A stretch of DNA of 10,878 bases from JBDIVL01 sp039794405 (GTDB lineage: Bacteria > Planctomycetota > Brocadiia > Brocadiales > Brocadiaceae), in contig JBDIVL010000075.1 in NCBI GenBank assembly GCA_039794405.1, forward strand, positions 1-10,878, read 5' to 3'. This document shows, piece after piece, positions 7,445 through 10,878 of this stretch. Position numbers and translations under genes: made by a program. The notes beneath the pieces were generated by a model, which saw only the letters and a list, made by a program, of their open reading frames with translations, was not told where the DNA came from and searched no databases. Numbering within the stretch: position 1 is the stretch's first letter; every line of letters begins with the position of its first letter.

Positions 7445-8263
7445 CTAACTTAAGAATTCCTTTATTGTGCTGAAAAGAAGGTTCTTCTCAACGCTGTACA
7501 TCACAAGATGATGACTCTGATGAAGATACCTTAACTGTTTGTCCGGGGATCCAAGGTGCTCCATGAGATACCTTGCACTTACCGGTGCAGCAATAAAATC
7601 TTTTTTGGAATGAATAATGAGCGTTGGTGATTTTATGTCCTTTAGCCCAGGTTTTATCTTCCTGGCGATTTTTGCAATTTCATGAAGCGCCTGCAATGAG
7701 TAGTAATTGTTTATCGGTTGAAACAAATAACCTGTATATGCATCAGATTCCATGTAACACCTTCTCCTCCAGGTCTTTATCCTTCTTATAAAGACTTTAC
7801 AAAAAGCGATGAGACTATCTATAGGCAGATACTCTCGAACCATAAACATCGGTGTTCCCATAAGTACCATTTTTTCTATTGAGTACTTTACCGCCAATTG
7901 CAACGTCAGTAATGCACCCAGAGAAAATCCGATGACGATAACATGTTTGTAGGTATTTTTTAACCGCTGATACTCAAACTCCACTTTCCTTTCCCAATCG
8001 CAAGGTGATTGTAACGTAACATCACCGGTATCCTCACAATGTCCCGGTAAAAGTATACCTCTTGCCGTAAAACCCCATTTACATAAATTTTCCGCAAGTT
8101 CTCTCATCTGGATTGGTCCACAGCCAAGACCGTGTACCAGCAAGCACGCCGAATTACCGTAACTGTTTAAGGTAAATTCAGCTCCATAGAGAGATAAATC
8201 ACTAAGTATCTGTTTATGAAACAAAGTGCCTAGATTACTTTTCAGTTTTTTTAAATATTTCAT
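7445..8263 (-). CDS. Alpha/beta hydrolase, carboxylesterase/monoglyceride-lipase type
   Basis: 272 residues, typical for a stand-alone alpha/beta hydrolase. Visible motifs are the oxyanion-hole LLVHGLG (42-47), the LPGHCEDTG loop that follows strand 4 in this family, the nucleophile elbow GFSLG with S114, the acid D222 in HSKKDFIAAP, and the base in QSHHLV (H251 or H252). A helical cap lies at about 140-205 between MGTP and the last strands. The layout resembles Est30-like carboxylesterases acting on short acyl esters; the true substrate is unknown. There is no signal peptide, so it is probably cytoplasmic. The ATG at 8263 has no Shine-Dalgarno site, and a promoter-like -10 box ends 7 nt before it, which suggests a leaderless transcript. 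It converges on fdhA with a shared terminator. Confidence 0.85.
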   Translation of the reverse strand: MKYLKKLKSNLGTLFHKQILSDLSLYGAEFTLNSYGNSACLLVHGLGCGPIQMRELAENLCKWGFTARGILLPGHCEDTGDVTLQSPCDWERKVEFEYQRLKNTYKHVIVIGFSLGALLTLQLAVKYSIEKMVLMGTPMFMVREYLPIDSLIAFCKVFIRRIKTWRRRCYMESDAYTGYLFQPINNYYSLQALHEIAKIARKIKPGLKDIKSPTLIIHSKKDFIAAPVSARYLMEHLGSPDKQLRYLHQSHHLVMYSVEKNLLFSTIKEFLS

Positions 8264-8269
8264 ATCTGA

Positions 8270-8326
8270 ATTCTAGCAGTAATATCAGGGTGTTCAAGAT
8301 ATTTTCAAAAATGTGACGTATGTGAC
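8270..8326 (-). promoter_or_regulatory. Promoter of the hydrolase gene with upstream direct repeats
   Basis: On the minus strand, TTGAAC (8297-8292) and TAGAAT (8275-8270) are 16 nt apart. The ATG starts 6 nt after the -10 box, at the expected transcription start, so the mRNA would have almost no leader. Just upstream of the -35 box, ATGTGAC occurs twice (plus-strand 8311-8317 and 8320-8326) with a 9-nt period, about -48 to -63, where tandem activator half-sites commonly lie. The regulator is unknown. Confidence 0.4.
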
Positions 8327-8408
8327 ATTTTGTATTGAGATTACTATCCTTACGATAAATCCTCGGGAAAATATCAGCCTGATTAGATTAAATATTTTTA
8401 GATAGGAA

Positions 8409-8636
8409 ATGAAGAAGAACAGAATAGGCAGGAAAAACACGCATTCGACTAGCATAAACCTATAGTATCCAAAGCATGAAACCGAACATTACTTAGATGC
8501 TGTATATATTGAAGATTTTCACGTTAAAAGGATGGCATGGAAAAACTGGTTTGTTCATCTTGCTGTAATCAGATTCTGATTCATTTTGTTCGTTTCATTT
8601 TTGGATTACTATATCTACGGCTCATATAAATAAGTC
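8409..8636 (+). pseudogene. Decayed IS200/IS605-type tnpB (RuvC-like) relic
   Basis: One plus-strand frame contains in order RIGRKNTHSTSINL, a TAG at 8463, then ETEHYLDAVYIEDFHVKRM, HLAVIRF, a TGA at 8577, and FILFVSFLDYYIYGSYK before a TAA at 8634. The order and spacing match the TnpB core: an HKLST-like helix, a VVEDLNVKGM strand with the catalytic Glu, LAKSISDAGW, and FVSFLEYKA...YGS. The frame carries stops and has no start, terminal inverted ends or TnpA, so it is a dead fragment. It fills much of the otherwise empty 8264-8621 spacer and overlaps the tail of the next minus-strand gene. Identification is from motif memory on short matches, so it is tentative. Confidence 0.45.
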
Positions 8637-8840
8637 AAACTTCTTGCTGTCAGTACTCACCCGGTAGTATTTACCAAACTTTTTACTAAATTGTTTCAGT
8701 GTTTCATCTGCTACTACCATTTCCAATTCCCTGCGTTTGGACTGGATCATCTCCTCAAACTCCAACGTAGTCTTACTATAAGGAATCTTCATTTGTAACG
8801 TAAAATCATTATCGGTTCTTAACACTATTTGTGTATCCAT
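8622..8840 (-). CDS. Hypothetical small protein (72 aa)
   Basis: A strong AAAGGAGGAG site lies just upstream of the ATG at 8840, which argues for a translated gene. The product is hydrophilic and charged, starting MDTQIVLRTDNDF and ending KKFDLFI, with a central helix around FEEMIQSKRRELEM. It has no membrane segment, Cys motif or signal. I do not recognise the family; the LEFEEMIQ segment faintly recalls N-terminal regions of ISKra4-type transposases, but nothing else supports that. A 20-codon reading frame (ATG at 8887, own AGGAG) overlaps its start and could be a leader peptide. Its 3' end overlaps the tnpB relic on the other strand, and dispersed-element copy B begins 70 nt upstream. Confidence 0.6.
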   Translation of the reverse strand: MDTQIVLRTDNDFTLQMKIPYSKTTLEFEEMIQSKRRELEMVVADETLKQFSKKFGKYYRVSTDSKKFDLFI

Positions 8841-8909
8841 ATGTTTCTCCTCCTTTGAATAATCGGAACATACAAAAATACACTCATCGTTCGATATCTC
8901 CTATTAAAT

Positions 8910-9090
8910 ACTTTATGTGCGATTTATCTTCGCAAATGAGTCAAGTTTTCAACACATGATATACAATGCATGATAATAGCTGAATTGTTGTATGGTTAAA
9001 TGGTTTTTAATCATTCAACCATACAACTACTTGCATCTTCTTTTTATCGTCTGAGGTCTCACCCCGCTAGATTTACTTTAATAATTTTAG
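8910..9090. repeat. Dispersed intergenic element, copy B
   Basis: The left end 8910-8944 matches copy A (29 of 35 positions). The right end around 9041-9066 (TTTTTATCGTCTGAGG followed by TCTCACCCCG) matches copies A and C. The core holds a strong hairpin: GTTGTATGGTT (8987-8997) pairs with AACCATACAAC (9017-9027), extended by AATG/CATT across one mismatch, with a 9-nt loop at 9003-9011. The right end runs into the 3' end of the zinc-ribbon gene. It occupies the whole spacer between two small minus-strand genes. Confidence 0.55.
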
Positions 9091-9333
9091 TAATTTTAAT
9101 ATACCCACATATTTTTGACCCAAATCCAATGCCATATTATATTCTGATCTTTGAAAACATAACTGACACTCAATGTAGTTGTCAGATTGCTGTAAATTGG
9201 GTAATACTTTACTTTCGTATATACGTGATCCCATCTTTGGAGATTGTCTGATGAGCTGGAAATTGCTAGTAAATACCAGAAACTTCTCAATGTTACCACA
9301 ATTTGGACATGCAAAAAATTTATGTGTTTCCAT
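9073..9333 (-). CDS. Small zinc-ribbon protein (86 aa)
   Basis: Two CxxC knuckles, CPNCGN (C9, C12) and CQLC (C56, C59), about 44 residues apart form a plausible zinc-ribbon. AAGGG lies 9 nt before the ATG at 9333. The C-terminal residues GILKLLKLLK are encoded by sequence that belongs to the right edge of element copy B, so the original stop may have been displaced. It has no membrane segment or signal. The family is not recognised; zinc ribbons of this size are often nucleic-acid- or protein-binding accessory factors, but nothing here fixes a role. It follows the epimerase relic by 29 nt on the same strand. Confidence 0.6.
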   Translation of the reverse strand: METHKFFACPNCGNIEKFLVFTSNFQLIRQSPKMGSRIYESKVLPNLQQSDNYIECQLCFQRSEYNMALDLGQKYVGILKLLKLLK

Positions 9334-9362
9334 TTATCGCACCCTTCTTTAATAATTACAAA

Positions 9363-9852
9363 TTATATGATTGCTCTATCTTTCATATACTTAACAACAT
9401 TCTCAATACTTTCTTCCAATCCAAAATAATCTTCTTTCTTTAATCCAAGCCTTTCTCTGGTAAAAGAGGTATCGTAAAAATGATTTTTTTGAGTTCTTGA
9501 TGCATGTTCTACTAAATTTCTCGTTCCATGATAATTTATCTGCCAGGCCTTCTCCTTATCAACCGGCCAGAATTTAAAGTATCCTGCTGTCTGTATAATT
9601 GTATCGCAGTTTTCTGGTATATTATGAAATGTTTTCGGGTTAGTTATATCAACATATCCCATTTTCAGGAGTCCGTTTTTCTTCTCTCGCGTTTTATCTT
9701 TCAAATGGTAAGGTAATTCCCCTCTTGCAACATCACTATCAACATCTCCTATAAAAACACTATAGTCTCTTTTAAGCAAAGCAGTTATTAGCTCTCTGGA
9801 AAGAAAACCAGCACCGCCAATAACAGCAACACTTCTTCTCTGTCTTACACAT
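9363..9852 (-). pseudogene. NAD-dependent epimerase/dehydratase relic (start frameshift, internal deletion)
   Basis: The reading frame shows an extended-SDR N-terminus: SVAVIGGAGFLSRELITALL (Rossmann GxxGxxG type, about 9835-9778), then DTIIQTAGYFKFWPVDKEKA and INYHGTRNLVEHA. It jumps directly to a C-terminal tail, LGLKKEDYFGLEESIENVVKYM. Intact relatives are about 300-340 residues and carry an SYK active-site stretch and substrate-binding region between these parts; here only about 160 codons remain and no YxxxK is present. No ATG, GTG or TTG lies in frame before the glycine motif. An ATG at 9852 with AGGAG just before it is in another frame and would join by a 1-nt shift in the AG-rich stretch at about 9833-9847. 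A translated remnant could still start at TTG 9779, but it would lack the NAD motif and could not be active. Confidence 0.7.
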
Positions 9853-9919
9853 CTCTCCTTTTCCTCTGCATATTTTGTATTTTTAAGTTATACCCGCGTC
9901 AACTTTGTTCGTGATCACA

Positions 9920-10044
9920 GTAGAGGCGAAGCGTTTGCTAATACATGTCCCCAAATGCTTTGATCAGGGATTAGCTTGAACATAGTCTTTATATTCCAGA
10001 GATGCCACAGCAGGGCATCTCTGCTGCAAATGCTTCGCCCTTAC
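9920..10044. repeat. Nested inverted-repeat element with GGCGAAGC ends
   Basis: The outer arms 9920-9938 and 10026-10044 are reverse complements at 16 of 19 positions (GGCGAAGCGTTTGC against GCAAATGCTTCGCC). Inside lies a perfect 10-bp stem, CAGAGATGCC (9997-10006) with GGCATCTCTG (10014-10023), around a 7-nt loop. The GGCGAAGCATTTGC word is a recurrent dispersed repeat in many bacterial genomes (general knowledge). No ORF is present. Together with element copy C it fills the spacer 9853-10211, in which I see no gene. Confidence 0.55.
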
Positions 10045-10055
10045 AACAAAACATT

Positions 10056-10135
10056 GAATTTCGCAAACGTTAAATTAGGAAATCCCTGTTTAAAACTTTT
10101 TCTATCGGTCTGAGGCCCTGCCTTACCAGGAAGTA
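10056..10135. repeat. Dispersed intergenic element, short copy C
   Basis: The right-end core CTATCGGTCTGAGG, followed by CCCTGCCTTACC (10102-10127), matches copies A and B. A weak left-end match, TTTCGCAAACGTTAAA around 10059, recalls TTCGCAAATGAGTCAA of copy B. If that is real, the core has been deleted. It lies just beyond the end of the efflux-pump relic. Confidence 0.4.
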
Positions 10136-10211
10136 CCGGGATACTTTAAAACATTATAAAACTCATTCCTCAAGAATCGCCTCAATCCTGTATTCTTTAA
10201 CAATTTTATGT

Positions 10212-10471
10212 TCACAGGATAGAGAATAATATTGGTCTTCCTATATCTTCTGCGACTTTCACAATCACTTTCAAATTGGCGCCGGATCCCTTTGATATCC
10301 TGAAATAATCTTCGACCAAAAGAAGGGGAATATCCGCTATAATGCCAAAGTCTATGACACTGGAGGAAAGGAGATTAGCAAACTCCCCCTTAATGACATT
10401 ATCGCAAGAGTAAGCATGAGCGATGGTGGGATTACAAAGGTTGTAATAATTGCAAACCTGATATTTCTAAG
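10212..10471 (-). pseudogene. CzcA/CusA-type heavy-metal RND efflux pump fragment (frameshifted)
   Basis: Two minus-strand frames join to a recognisable inner segment of a CzcA/CusA pump. The first reads LRNIRFAIITTFVIPPSLML and ends AIMSLRG (10471-10385), matching the FLRNLRAALIVALVIPLSLL transmembrane region. The second reads EFANLLSSSVIDFGIIAD then LLLVEDYFRIS and EDIGRPILFSIL (10385-10212), matching [23 protein letters not shown] and the following REVGRPI stretch. The frame switch falls in a run of five G at 10385-10389. About 85 of roughly 1040 residues remain, and the frame ends at a TGA at 10214, so it is dead. It lies directly downstream of a TolC-like gene, consistent with a former metal-efflux operon. 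The periplasmic adaptor is absent. Confidence 0.75.
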
Positions 10472-10529
10472 GGGACTGCAAATGTACTTGCAAGTGTGGG
10501 TGAGTTCATTCCTTATTCTTTTCTTTTGT

Positions 10530-10878
10530 CTATCTCCATCCGCCACCAAGCGCCTTATAAATATTTACACTAGCATTAAATTGTTGTTGTTTAATGTTTA
10601 CTAATTCTAATTTCGATTGTAGAGCATTTTCTTGTGTTATTAATACCTCTAAGTAGTTTGCTCTGCCAGTTTTGAAAAGTTCCAATGATATTTCTATTGA
10701 TTGAGTCAAAGCTGCCACTTTTTTAGTTGTAAGGTTGTATGCCTGTTCCAGATTCTTAATATTATTCATTTCGTTATACACTTCTACATAACCGTTGATA
10801 ATTGTTTTTTGATAATTGTACAATGCTTCTATCTGTGTAGCCTGTGTAGTTGCAAATTGCGCTTTAATTGCACTTCGG
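10530..10878 (-). CDS. TolC/CusC-family outer membrane efflux protein, C-terminal part (runs off the window)
   Basis: About 115 codons are visible, open to the window edge, so the gene starts beyond 10878. The segment is a long amphipathic alpha-helical hairpin: QTQIE/NYQKTIINGYVEVYNEMNN, then NLTTKKVAALTQSIEISLEL, then FKTGRANYLEVLITQENAL, ending INIYKALGGGWR-like. The G-R-A-x-Y-L-E-V-L and ALGGGW motifs are hallmarks of the outer-membrane factor of RND efflux pumps (PF02321), and the style is close to CusC-type proteins found with metal pumps. It forms a trimeric channel through the outer membrane and periplasm. The CzcA/CusA relic immediately downstream supports a metal-efflux origin. Whether the gene is intact depends on sequence outside the window; with its pump partner destroyed it may be orphaned. 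Confidence 0.85.
   Translation of the reverse strand, partial: RSAIKAQFATTQATQIEALYNYQKTIINGYVEVYNEMNNIKNLEQAYNLTTKKVAALTQSIEISLELFKTGRANYLEVLITQENALQSKLELVNIKQQQFNASVNIYKALGGGWR

Noticed and set aside
8311..8328. CRP/FNR-type palindromic site at TGTGAC...
   Set aside because: The two TGTGAC words are direct repeats, not inverted, and do not fit TGTGA-N6-TCACA.
9096..9314. Overlapping 72-codon frame on the same strand as the zinc-ribbon gene
   Set aside because: It lies in another frame of the same DNA, with no Cys pairs and no ribosome site; the CxxC-bearing frame is better.
10311..10604. Plus-strand reading frame KKGNIRYNAKVYDTGGKEI..., which looks like an Ig-like domain or, in another frame, a CNNCK cytochrome-like site
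   Set aside because: The minus strand of the same DNA gives a much more specific match to CzcA/CusA and the TolC end, so the plus-strand resemblance is a shadow.
1..10878. tRNA, rRNA and CRISPR arrays
   Set aside because: No cloverleaf with a TTCGA-type T-arm, no rRNA signature and no regularly spaced direct repeats were found on either strand by eye.

Overview
The window is an AT-rich bacterial chromosome segment. It has ordinary Shine-Dalgarno sites, some TTG starts, many short dispersed palindromes and several decayed genes. The mix of a selenocysteine formate dehydrogenase with a NuoG-like N-terminus, a MEMO/AmrB protein, a PP-loop thiouridylase with an NFACT-like tail, and heavy repeat and pseudogene content fits an anaerobic environmental lineage. 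Anammox-type Planctomycetes (Brocadiales) are my best guess, but this is style-based inference; no marker gene fixes the taxonomy.

Layout. 1-815: a small monotopic sugar-phosphate transferase (+), closed by a long imperfect hairpin that faces the next gene. 816-2003: a membrane-anchored coiled-coil/TPR protein (-). 2004-2267: a spacer with a widely dispersed repeat type, a possible 28-codon ORF and a three-armed inverted repeat. 2268-3332: a tRNA-thiouridylase-like PP-loop ATPase (-). 3333-3820: a divergent intergenic region with a dispersed element, a sigma70-like promoter and a GAAA-loop palindrome. 3821-7344: the core operon, amrB followed 23 nt later by fdhA. fdhA is read through an in-frame UGA at 5719-5721 as selenocysteine, followed by a 7-bp SECIS-like hairpin, and the operon ends in an 18-bp terminator. 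7445-8263: an alpha/beta hydrolase (-), apparently expressed from a promoter so close to its ATG that the mRNA may be leaderless.

8264-10878 is an eroded accessory region: a plus-strand tnpB-like relic, a 72-aa protein of unknown function, an 86-aa zinc-ribbon protein, an NAD-dependent epimerase relic with a broken start and an internal deletion, a repeat-rich spacer, a frameshifted fragment of a CzcA/CusA heavy-metal RND pump, and the C-terminal part of its likely TolC/CusC-type outer-membrane partner, which runs off the window edge.

Functionally, the best-supported unit is amrB-fdhA (formate oxidation or CO2 reduction with a Mo/W-bis-MGD, Sec, multi-FeS subunit). No NuoF/NuoE-like or membrane partner and no sel genes lie in the window. 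The most novel-looking signal is a dispersed element, in two good copies and one partial copy, with conserved ends around an unrelated, hairpin-containing core. The two good copies sit just upstream of minus-strand genes.
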